Shown here: in pieces, positions 15,691-22,360 of the stretch
How positions within the stretch are numbered: position 1 is the first letter of the stretch
How the letters are laid out: each line of letters opens with the position of its first letter
From: CAZFVY01 sp964522665
GTDB lineage: Bacteria; Verrucomicrobiota; Verrucomicrobiia; Limisphaerales; CAZFVY01
NCBI GenBank assembly: GCA_964522665.1
Contig: CAZFVY010000080.1
Coordinates: 1 to 34,422, forward strand
Direction of reading: 5' to 3'
DNA: 34,422 bases
Notes under the pieces: generated by a model
Database searches by the model: none
Told to the model about the DNA's origin: nothing
Seen by the model: only the letters and a program-made list of their open reading frames with translations
Translations under genes and position numbers: made by a program

Positions 15691-16506
15691 TTACGGAAGC
15701 TTGATTACCGAAAACTCGTGCGGGTAAGTCTCGCGTCCGACGTGCCCCGGGTTCAAGACCGGCCCGAAGTAGCGAGCGTCGAGGCGTTTCAAGATCAGGA
15801 GAAATGACTGCTCTTTTTCCGGCTCAAACGGGATCCGCCGTGGAAACGGTATCCGTCCCTCGGGGCCTTCATGGGCGACGTCGTCAAAATATTGAAGCGC
15901 CACCTTCGTCTGGCCTTTTTTGCCGTGAATGACCCGGTCCACGGCGAATTCCGTCCGATACCCCACCAAAATGGCGGGAGGCCCGGAATTGGTCGATATT
16001 ACCTCGTCAAATTGTTGCTTCGGCGACGCCGGCTTGGCCACGGCGATCAGATCGATTTGATCCATGGGAACGATACCGCCCAACCCGGGGTCGGTTGGGC
16101 CGTTGATGGGCGCAAGGCGCCCGTCCGCTTCGCGGGTGAGGAATAACAGAGAGGACTTTGCTTCACGCGGGTCGAACGAAACCAAATGCGGTTGTCCGAC
16201 CGGCGAACTCGCCGCCGCCGGGCCAAGCTGCCGATAGTGATGCAAGACGAATTGGCTGGGCGTCGCATGGCTGCCCTTGACCACGGTTTGCACCGAGAAA
16301 GTCGTCTCCACGCCGACCGCCTCGACGGGGACGCCCAAGCCGGGGAGCGTCATCCGCTCGGCGGTGTCGTTCGTCGAAGTCGGGCGAGCGATGACCACGA
16401 AGTCCGCCCGATCATACATTTGCTGGTACGTCGGGAAACTGACGTACCGCGCGTCGCCCACGAGCGTGAGCGCAAAGAGCGCAAACAGGCCAACAGTTGT
16501 CTTCAT
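15691..16506 (-). CDS. Uncharacterised secreted protein with two tandem homologous domains
   Basis: A 271-residue protein with a short signal peptide (MKTTVGLFALFALTLVGDA). The mature part is an internal duplication: DRADFVVIARPTS / DQIDLIAVAKPAS; VETTFSVQTVVKG / YRTEFAVDRVIHG; LVSFDPREAKSSLLFLTR / RIPFEPEKEQSFLLILKR. Each unit is about 105-120 residues, starting near residues 28 and 148. I do not recognise the family with certainty; the repeat pattern 'I-A-x-P ... VD-V-KG ... FL' resembles domains in secreted proteins of planctomycetes and verrucomicrobia. The start at 16506 is preferred because GGAG lies six bases upstream and a signal peptide begins there. No operon partner; convergent with HicA. 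Confidence 0.7.
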   Translation of the reverse strand: MKTTVGLFALFALTLVGDARYVSFPTYQQMYDRADFVVIARPTSTNDTAERMTLPGLGVPVEAVGVETTFSVQTVVKGSHATPSQFVLHHYRQLGPAAASSPVGQPHLVSFDPREAKSSLLFLTREADGRLAPINGPTDPGLGGIVPMDQIDLIAVAKPASPKQQFDEVISTNSGPPAILVGYRTEFAVDRVIHGKKGQTKVALQYFDDVAHEGPEGRIPFPRRIPFEPEKEQSFLLILKRLDARYFGPVLNPGHVGRETYPHEFSVIKLP

Positions 16507-16597
16507 CCTAAGCTCCAGTATCGCACGACGCCGCCGGTTTTCAAATGGGCCCAATTCGGCGGGAACTCTGTGGTCAACCGGAAAAGCTCAACGGGCT

Positions 16598-16661
16598 TTC
16601 GCCCTGAACCCCAACGTTGTCCGCGCCTTAGCGAGCTTCCTCGGGTGTGGCGGTTAAGGCG
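16598..16661. repeat. Dispersed palindromic repeat, partial copy 4
   Basis: CCCAACGTTGTCCGC (16610-16624) is identical to the left arm of copy 2, and the 12 bases before it are also alike with two changes. The right arm has diverged: CGCCTTA (16624-16630) instead pairs with TAAGGCG (16655-16661) across 24 bases. No GAATCC-type hairpin is present. Confidence 0.6.
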
Positions 16662-16763
16662 GGGCTCCAACAACGATTTGCGAACTTGAAAAGGCGAGGT
16701 CGTAATTCCTTTCGATTCCAAGTGAGATTTGCCGGGGAACGCGGTCTAATCACCGGAAGCGAA

Positions 16764-16769
16764 TATAAT
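16764..16769 (+). promoter_or_regulatory. Possible -10 element of the MoxR operon
   Basis: A consensus TATAAT lies 15 bases before the MoxR ATG (16785). No TTGACA-like -35 is found at 16-18 bases spacing, and a start seven bases downstream would leave a 5' leader of about nine bases, so support is weak. Confidence 0.35.
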
Positions 16770-16784
16770 TTACGCTCTACGCTC

Positions 16785-17912
16785 ATGGGAAAATGTGTTT
16801 GCCAGCATTGTTCGCAGTCGATCGAGTTTCCGGACCAATTGGCCGGGCAGGAGGTCGCTTGTCCGGTCTGCGCGAAGCCGACGCGGCTGCCGCGCTCGGG
16901 GCCGCCGATGATCAAAATCCCCGCGCCGCCGCCGCGGCCGGGCACGAGCCCGGAGCCGGTGGGAACCGGCGTCTCGGCGGTGGTCAAGCGGATGATCGAC
17001 AACATCGAAACGGTCGTCGTCGGGAAGCGCGACAAAATCCTGCTGGCGATGGTGACTTACTTTTCGGAGGGTCATCTCCTGCTGGAGGACGTCCCCGGCG
17101 TCGCCAAGACGATGCTGGCGCGGGCAATCGCGCAAAGCGTCGGCGGGAGTTTCAAGCGGTTGCAATGCACGCCGGATTTGTTGCCGAATGACATCACCGG
17201 GGCCTCGATCTTCAATCCGAAAACGACCGAATTCGAGTTCCGCCCGGGACCGGTGTTCGCGCAAATCGTGTTGGCGGACGAGATCAACCGGACGACGCCG
17301 CGCACGCAATCGGCGTTGCTCGAGGCGATGTCCGAGCGGCAGGTGACGGTCGATGGGGTGAATTATCCGCTGGAGCCGCCCTTCCTGATTATCGCGACGC
17401 AGAATCCGATCGATCATGAGGGGACGTTTCCGCTGCCCGAAGCGCAATTGGATCGGTTCATGACGCGGTTGAGCCTCGGATATCCGAGCGCCGAAGAGGA
17501 GACGCGGATGCTGGAGCGGCTGCAGGGCGAACATCCCATCGAGCGGTTGCAACCGGTGGTCTCGACCGATGACGTGCTGGCCTGCCAGAAGGCGGTGCGC
17601 GCGACGCGGGTCGATCCGAAGGTGCGCGATTACGTCATCAAGATCGTCCGCGCGACGCGTCAGCACGACGCGATCAGCCTCGGCGCCAGCCCGCGGGCGT
17701 CGCTGGCGATCGTGCGGGCCGCGCAGGCGCTCGCGGCGATTCAAGGGTACGATTTCGTGCTGCCGGACCATGTGAAAGAGGTGGCGCCCGCGGTGTTGTC
17801 GCACCGGTTGATCGTCCGCCCTGAAAGCCGGCTACGGAAGGTGACGGCCGCGAGCGTCGTGGACGCGATTACGAATCAGACGCCGGTGCCGACGTTGCCG
17901 GGAGCGTATTGA
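16785..17912 (+). CDS. MoxR-family AAA+ ATPase with N-terminal zinc ribbon
   Basis: A 375-residue AAA+ ATPase. Residues 61-375 are a MoxR domain: Walker A EDVPGVAKT (101-109, the family's relaxed GxxGxAKT), CTPDLLPNDITG (128-139), Walker B LADE (163-166), sensor 1 IATQNPID (203-210) and LPLPEAQLDRF-type segment FPLPEAQLDRF (215-225). The C-terminal lid has GASPRASLAI. The N-terminal 35 residues form an extra zinc ribbon, CQHC (6-9) and CPVC (26-29), linked by a Pro-rich spacer. MoxR proteins act as chaperones for maturing vWA/DUF58 proteins or complexes. The start at 16785 begins the zinc ribbon; the upstream extension is not conserved. First gene of the operon with DUF58 and DUF4129. Confidence 0.94.
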   Translation: MGKCVCQHCSQSIEFPDQLAGQEVACPVCAKPTRLPRSGPPMIKIPAPPPRPGTSPEPVGTGVSAVVKRMIDNIETVVVGKRDKILLAMVTYFSEGHLLLEDVPGVAKTMLARAIAQSVGGSFKRLQCTPDLLPNDITGASIFNPKTTEFEFRPGPVFAQIVLADEINRTTPRTQSALLEAMSERQVTVDGVNYPLEPPFLIIATQNPIDHEGTFPLPEAQLDRFMTRLSLGYPSAEEETRMLERLQGEHPIERLQPVVSTDDVLACQKAVRATRVDPKVRDYVIKIVRATRQHDAISLGASPRASLAIVRAAQALAAIQGYDFVLPDHVKEVAPAVLSHRLIVRPESRLRKVTAASVVDAITNQTPVPTLPGAY

Positions 17913-17929
17913 AGGCCGCGGGTTAGCCT

Positions 17930-19252
17930 ATGAAATGGTGGCTTGGCGCCGTGATTCTGCTGGTGGCCGGGATGGCGCTCCAGTTGGGCCTGCTCGTGTA
18001 CGCGATGTATGTCCTGCTGGGCGTGTTGGTGATCAGCCGGTTTCTCACCGCGCAATGGATCGACCATCTTTCGGCGACGCGCGAATGCAGCGGGCGCGTG
18101 CTCGAGATCGGCGACAAGGTCAACGCCACCGTCACCATCGAGAATCACGGCCGATTCACGCTGCCGTGGTTGCTGCTTGAAGACGCCGTGCCGGAGGAGT
18201 TCGAGCCGCCGCCGCGCCTGCGCTTCAAGGGGCCGAGAATGGCGGTCACGCGGTTGGCGGCGCACGGCGAAAAGGAGATCAAATATGAAGCCGAGTGTCA
18301 GACGCGCGGTTATTTTCAATTTGGCCCGCTGCTGGCGGAGACGGGAGATTTGTTCGGCCTGCACCGTCGCTATCGGGTCATGACCGAGCCGCACTTTGTC
18401 ACGGTCCTGCCGAAGATCGTGCCGCTCGAGGGTTACGATTTAGCGTCGCGTCGGCCGGTGGGCGAGGTGCGGATCACGCATCGGTTGTTCGAGGACCCGA
18501 CGCGCACGGCCGGCGCGCGGCTCTATCAGAACGGCGATTCGATTCATCGCATCCATTGGCGCGCGACCGCGCGGACGGGGCAACTGCACAGCAAGAATTT
18601 CGAGCCCTCCTGCATGGCGGGCGTGACGCTGCTGCTCGATTTTCACGAGGCGAACTATCCGGGACGTGGACGACGGTATCGGTCGGAGCTGGCCGTCACG
18701 ACCGCCGCGTCCCTGGCCAACACCTTGGCCAAGCTGCGCCAACCGCTCGGCCTGGTCACGAATGGCCGCGACGCCGCCGACCGGATTCGCGAGGAAGGTT
18801 GGGACCGCCGGTTTCGCAGCCGGGCGGCGGCGCGCGCGACGTCGGGCATGAAGCAATCGAGCGATCGATTGCGACCGATTCAGATCGAGACGAAACAGGG
18901 GCCGGCGCAATTGCCGATGATCCTGGAGACGCTGGCGCGGGTCGAATTGACCGATGGATTGAGTTTTCCGCAACTGATCGCCGAAGTCTCCGGCACGTTG
19001 CCGCGGCACGCCACCGTCGTCGCGTTGCTGGCGGACGTGCCGATGGAAACGGCGTTTGCGCTGGGCCAACTTCGGCGCCAGGGTTACGCGGTGGTGGCGG
19101 TCGTCGCGATGTTTGATGAAAACAAATTTCCGGATTGGGCCAGGCGGCCGGACTGGGCGGCGTGGCTGCTGGCCGAGCATATCGAGGTTCGCCGCGTGGA
19201 TGATGAGGAAAGCATCGGGCAACTCTGCTCGGCCTACCTGATGGGGAGGTAA
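17930..19252 (+). CDS. DUF58 domain-containing membrane-anchored protein
   Basis: A 440-residue protein with two N-terminal transmembrane helices (about 4-19 and 21-36) and a DUF58 domain. The domain's diagnostic segment is YQNGDSIHRIHWRATART (199-216), followed by SKNFEP. The preceding FEDPTRTAGARL is also typical. The region from about 225 to 420 is a vWA-like fold (VTLLLDFHEANYPG, ALLADVPMETAFALG). DUF58 proteins pair with MoxR and often with DUF4129 or transglutaminase-like proteins in envelope-related operons of unknown biochemistry. It starts 17 bases after the MoxR stop and ends three bases before the DUF4129 start, so the three genes form one operon. Confidence 0.92.
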   Translation: MKWWLGAVILLVAGMALQLGLLVYAMYVLLGVLVISRFLTAQWIDHLSATRECSGRVLEIGDKVNATVTIENHGRFTLPWLLLEDAVPEEFEPPPRLRFKGPRMAVTRLAAHGEKEIKYEAECQTRGYFQFGPLLAETGDLFGLHRRYRVMTEPHFVTVLPKIVPLEGYDLASRRPVGEVRITHRLFEDPTRTAGARLYQNGDSIHRIHWRATARTGQLHSKNFEPSCMAGVTLLLDFHEANYPGRGRRYRSELAVTTAASLANTLAKLRQPLGLVTNGRDAADRIREEGWDRRFRSRAAARATSGMKQSSDRLRPIQIETKQGPAQLPMILETLARVELTDGLSFPQLIAEVSGTLPRHATVVALLADVPMETAFALGQLRRQGYAVVAVVAMFDENKFPDWARRPDWAAWLLAEHIEVRRVDDEESIGQLCSAYLMGR

Positions 19253-19255
19253 AGC

Positions 19256-20884
19256 ATGGTCCCGTCACGCCCCAAAAAAACCGCCGCCGATTACGCCGCG
19301 ATCGCGATCGGCCCCGTCTTGATTATGGGGCTGGTCGGGAGCCTGGCGTTTTTCCTGATGGAAGTGAGTTACGCGGGGGACTATTCGGGCAGCGTCCGCT
19401 GGGTGCTCTTCTGGTTCGTGCTCGCCTCGGTCCTCGTCTCACGCATCTCGATCGAGCAGGGATCGGCCTACGCCGCGCTTTACGGGATCGGCCTGGGCGG
19501 GGCGACGGGAATTATGATCGGACGCTTCGTCGATCACGTGCTCGGCGTCTGGATTATCCTGGGATTGATTTGGTGGTGCGCGGGAAAATTGACCTGGGAC
19601 TGCACGTTGATCGACGAAGATGAGGACGCCTCCGGCGAGGGATTGCTCCAAGTCGCCAAATCCGCCAAAGCCTCCCGGCGCGCCGGCGCCAGCGCAAGGG
19701 CCGGGAGCATTCCTGAGCCGCCGACTGCTCCGGCGGGATCCGCTCCGCGCAAGCAGCGCAAGGCGTCCACGGCGCCGGTCACTGGCTGGCGGCGAGTTTT
19801 GGGCAACTACGCGGAGCGAGCCGGGATGCCGCACGCGCCGGGCCTTTGGGTGGTCTATTTTTCACTGGGTGCCCTGCCCGTCTTCGGCCTCGGTCAGACG
19901 CTGCTGCCGGCCAATGAAACGGCGCGGCGGACGTATGGTTTCGCTCTCCTGCTCGTTTACGTCGTGTCGGCCGTGGGACTCCTGCTAACGACCAGCTTCC
20001 TCGGTCTGCGCCGCTATTTGCGGCAGCGTTACCTGCAAATGCCGGCTCCCCTTGCCTGGGCATGGATGGCGCGCGGCGTGGCGTTGGCGGCGTTCATTCT
20101 GCTGGCAAGCCTGTTATTGCCCCGACCGAACGCCTCCTATTCGATTCCGGCGCTGGTCGGACGCATCGGTTCACCCGAGTTGGACGCCTCGCAATGGGCG
20201 TTATTGCGGAACGACGCCGGCAAGGGGGATGGCCGGCGCGGCCTCAAGCCGGGCGAGGAAAGCGATGATCAAAACCGTCGCCCGAACGCCGCCGGCAATG
20301 ATGCCGAAAAGTCGGGGCGCGCGGCGGGCACGGATAAAACGATGCCGACCCCGACGCTCGCGACGACAGCGGCGGTAGTGGCGAATTGGCTGAAGTGGCT
20401 TTTCTACGCCCTCATCGTCGCGACGCTGTTGTATCTGGCGATACGCTATCGCAAGCAGTTGCTCGAATCGCTCCGGCAACTTTGGCGGGAATTGCGCGAG
20501 CTTTGGTTCAAACTGACGCATTGGGGAAGTTCCACGAAACGTCCGGCCACGACCGTGAAAGGCGGCCCGCGTCCGGCGCGCCCGTTCGCGCATTTTCGCA
20601 ACCCCTTCACCAGCGGCGCCGCGGCGAAAACGCCGCCGTCGGAATTGGTGCGTTACACCTTCGACGCGGTGCAAGCATGGGCCTCTGAGCGCCACCACCC
20701 GCGGAGGGACGAGCAGACGCCGTTCGAGTTCGCGTTCGAGTTGGGAAGGAGCCTGCCGTACCTCGCGGAAGACATGGAACATTTGACCCGCCACTACGCG
20801 ACTCTCGCCTACGGCGACCAGCCGCCGCCGCCGGAGTCGCTGGAGGTCCTGCGGCGCGTGTGGGGGAATCTGACCGGCGCGTAG
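19256..20884 (+). CDS. DUF4129 domain-containing multi-pass membrane protein
   Basis: A 542-residue protein. The N-terminal part holds several hydrophobic segments (about 14-38, 41-60, 70-95 and, after a polar Ala/Ser/Pro-rich linker, 195-215, 226-250, 270-290), then one more helix near 380-397. The C-terminal ~75 residues are a DUF4129 domain: VRYTFDAVQAWASERHHP, QTPFEFAFELGRSLP and LTRHYATLAYG. In many related operons DUF4129 is fused to, or follows, a transglutaminase-like domain; none is present here. A strong GGGGAGG sits six bases before the ATG. The gene follows DUF58 by three bases and closes the MoxR operon. Its role is unknown; location is the inner membrane. Confidence 0.85.
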   Translation: MVPSRPKKTAADYAAIAIGPVLIMGLVGSLAFFLMEVSYAGDYSGSVRWVLFWFVLASVLVSRISIEQGSAYAALYGIGLGGATGIMIGRFVDHVLGVWIILGLIWWCAGKLTWDCTLIDEDEDASGEGLLQVAKSAKASRRAGASARAGSIPEPPTAPAGSAPRKQRKASTAPVTGWRRVLGNYAERAGMPHAPGLWVVYFSLGALPVFGLGQTLLPANETARRTYGFALLLVYVVSAVGLLLTTSFLGLRRYLRQRYLQMPAPLAWAWMARGVALAAFILLASLLLPRPNASYSIPALVGRIGSPELDASQWALLRNDAGKGDGRRGLKPGEESDDQNRRPNAAGNDAEKSGRAAGTDKTMPTPTLATTAAVVANWLKWLFYALIVATLLYLAIRYRKQLLESLRQLWRELRELWFKLTHWGSSTKRPATTVKGGPRPARPFAHFRNPFTSGAAAKTPPSELVRYTFDAVQAWASERHHPRRDEQTPFEFAFELGRSLPYLAEDMEHLTRHYATLAYGDQPPPPESLEVLRRVWGNLTGA

Positions 20885-20966
20885 TTCAGGGGCGTGTCGC
20901 GGCGGCGGGACACTCGTTTGGGGCGCGTTCGGCGCGATGTGCGCGCATCTCATCGGCGGACATGCT

Positions 20967-20983
20967 GCGGCTCACAGAGCCGC
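20967..20983. repeat. REP-type hairpin A, left copy
   Basis: GCGGCTC (20967-20973), ACA loop, GAGCCGC (20977-20983). The same 17 bases recur twice on the other side of the transposase gene. Confidence 0.75.
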
Positions 20984-21092
20984 GCGCCGGCGGACGTCTC
21001 TTCGCCACCTCCCCGGCCGAGCGGACGACTGCATGAATTCGCTCCGCGCCTTGCGCAAAAACCCGTGGCGAAACGCCACAGCTTCCCGGCGC

Positions 21093-21109
21093 GCGGGTCT
21101 GCGACCCGC
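21093..21109. repeat. REP-type hairpin B, left copy
   Basis: GCGGGTC (21093-21099), TGC loop, GACCCGC (21103-21109). A second exact copy is at 22162-22178 upstream of the transposase. Confidence 0.75.
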
Positions 21110-21193
21110 AGCGGCGGCTCCGAACGAAACGCGTTCGAAATGGTCGCTGGCAATCGGTCTTTCGAAGCCGCTGCGGACGACAGCGTCGCGCGC

Positions 21194-21889
21194 TCAAAAC
21201 GCCAAACGGCCAAACTTATCCCGCCGCCGAGCGCTACTCCATGGCCAATCCTTCGGATCGAGAACCAGTTTTGCTTTCGCGGGATTGTTCTCGATGTAAC
21301 GAACTGTCCGTGCCTCGTGTTCGGAATTGCGCATGAAAGTGTCGAAATAACCTTCCGCCCAAAAACTGCCGCTCCGCTGGAGGAACCGGTTCGCGAGCCT
21401 CGCAGAATGTTTCTTCCAGGCGCCGACAATCTCCGACATCGAAACCCGCGCCACTTTAAAAAGGACATGCACATGGTTTGGCATAATCGCCCACGCCCGA
21501 AGCTCATAACGCTCGTCGGCAAATCGTCGGAAATTCTCCTCCACCAAGCCGGCGATTTCTGGGCGTCGCAAATGACAGTCGCCCCGCCCGCTATCAAGAT
21601 ATGCTTCGATTTGTTCTCTTTGCTCTCGATTGTCTTCTATCTCAAGGAATTGCCGCCATTCGGCGCGGAGAGCGGCCGGGAAACTGTCCGCAAGGCGGAA
21701 GGTGACGAACTGTGTCAGGCCAGGCTCGTCGCGATGTGGCAGGTAACCGCGCTCATGCCAGCCATGAAATCCCGCTTGCGACTGGCCCGAGTTTAGAGGC
21801 GACGACCAGCGACGCTTGCCCTCGACCAAATCGCGCAAACCAGGATTGTGGGGCAGCCCGTCGGGCAGAGTTTTAGTCGGTTGCCTCAT
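21194..21889 (-). CDS. REP-associated tyrosine transposase (RAYT, Y1/HUH family)
   Basis: A 231-residue IS200-like protein. The HUH motif is MPNHVHVLF (136-144, His139 and His141). FVTFRLADSFP (61-71) is the usual first strand. SFWAEGYFDTFMRNSEHEA (175-193) and VRYIENNPAKAKLV (197-210) are the C-terminal elements; the nucleophilic tyrosine is probably Tyr181 or Tyr198. The start at 21889 removes an N-terminal extension that merely translates the upstream repeats. RAYT proteins nick REP hairpins and are thought to disperse them without moving as classical transposons. The matching hairpins lie on both sides. Length and motifs are intact, so it may be active. Confidence 0.88.
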   Translation of the reverse strand: MRQPTKTLPDGLPHNPGLRDLVEGKRRWSSPLNSGQSQAGFHGWHERGYLPHRDEPGLTQFVTFRLADSFPAALRAEWRQFLEIEDNREQREQIEAYLDSGRGDCHLRRPEIAGLVEENFRRFADERYELRAWAIMPNHVHVLFKVARVSMSEIVGAWKKHSARLANRFLQRSGSFWAEGYFDTFMRNSEHEARTVRYIENNPAKAKLVLDPKDWPWSSARRRDKFGRLAF

Positions 21890-21890
21890 T

Positions 21891-22275
21891 CTGGGGATCG
21901 AAGCGGAGTTGTCATTCTTTCGCAAGCAAATCGAATCGGCTCCTTCGGAGCGCGAGTCTGTGACCCCCCAGCGGCGACTTAAAGACGGATGAGTTCGAAG
22001 AAGGAGTTTGCATTTGGCGATGCGGGCATGCTGCGGCTCACAGAGCCGCGCGCCGGCGCGTTGGGCGGCGGCGAGAACAGGGGTGATTATCGCTGAGTTT
22101 CTGAGGGTCGAAGCGGTCGTGTCATTCTTTCGCAGACAAATCGAACTGGCTCCGGCGGAGCGCGGGTCTGCGACCCGCTGCGGCGACTTCACTACGGATG
22201 CGCGCGAAGAAGGAGCGCGCATTCGGCGATGCGGACGTGCTGCGGCTCACAGAGCCGCGCGCCGGCGCGTTGGGC
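21891..22275. repeat. Imperfect tandem duplication (~210-bp period) upstream of RAYT
   Basis: The block from about 21891 to 22066 repeats from about 22101 to 22275. Landmarks are GTCATTCTTT at 21911 and 22121, CTGCGGCTCA at 22031 and 22240, and GCCGGCGCG at 22052 and 22261, giving a period of 210 then 209 bases. Each unit contains hairpin B (degenerate in unit 1) then hairpin A. The repeat ends just at the start codon side of the transposase gene. Confidence 0.75.
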
Positions 22276-22306
22276 TGTGGCGAGCGGCTCGGCATTGATC
22301 GCCCGC

Positions 22307-22328
22307 GTTGCCGCGCATTTGCGGCAAC
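22307..22328 (-). terminator. Possible terminator of the RND efflux operon
   Basis: GTTGCCGC (22307-22314) and GCGGCAAC (22321-22328) form a perfect 8-bp stem with a 6-base loop, about 33 bases beyond the RND stop. A smaller hairpin GGGCC/GGCCC lies at 22338-22351. No T-run follows, so this is tentative. Confidence 0.4.
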
Positions 22329-22360
22329 GACGCTCGAGGGCCGCGAGGCCCGGCGGCATG

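Larger units (their letters stand above)
20885..21193. other. Left flank of the RAYT gene
   Basis: About 310 bases holding REP-type hairpins but no gene. The hairpins at 20967-20983 and 21093-21109 recur in the right flank of the transposase. Confidence 0.5.
20937..22280 (-). mobile_element. REP/RAYT locus (domesticated Y1 transposase plus REP hairpins)
   Basis: The minus-strand Y1 transposase gene (21194-21889) is bracketed by copies of two hairpins: GCGGCTC-ACA-GAGCCGC (left 20967-20983; right near 22033-22049 and 22242-22258) and GCGGGTC-TGC-GACCCGC (left 21093-21109; right 22162-22178; a degenerate copy near 21952-21968). All copies read in the same plus-strand orientation. This is the arrangement of REP-associated tyrosine transposases. 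No target-site duplication was found, so the outer limits are approximate. Confidence 0.7.
21890..22360. other. Right flank of the RAYT gene and efflux-operon 3' region
   Basis: About 470 bases without a gene. They hold the tandem duplication, the right-hand REP hairpins, and near 22307-22353 hairpins that may end the efflux transcript. Confidence 0.5.

Noticed and set aside
16770..17804. Minus-strand frame of 344 codons opposite MoxR
   Set aside because: Shadow of a clear MoxR gene; Arg/His-rich translation.
21890..22222. N-terminal extension of the transposase frame
   Set aside because: It only translates the tandem repeats; the family N-terminus begins at 21889.
20885..22360. CRISPR-like direct repeats
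   Set aside because: Repeats are few, ~210 bases apart, palindromic and coding-adjacent to a RAYT gene; no regular spacers and no cas genes.
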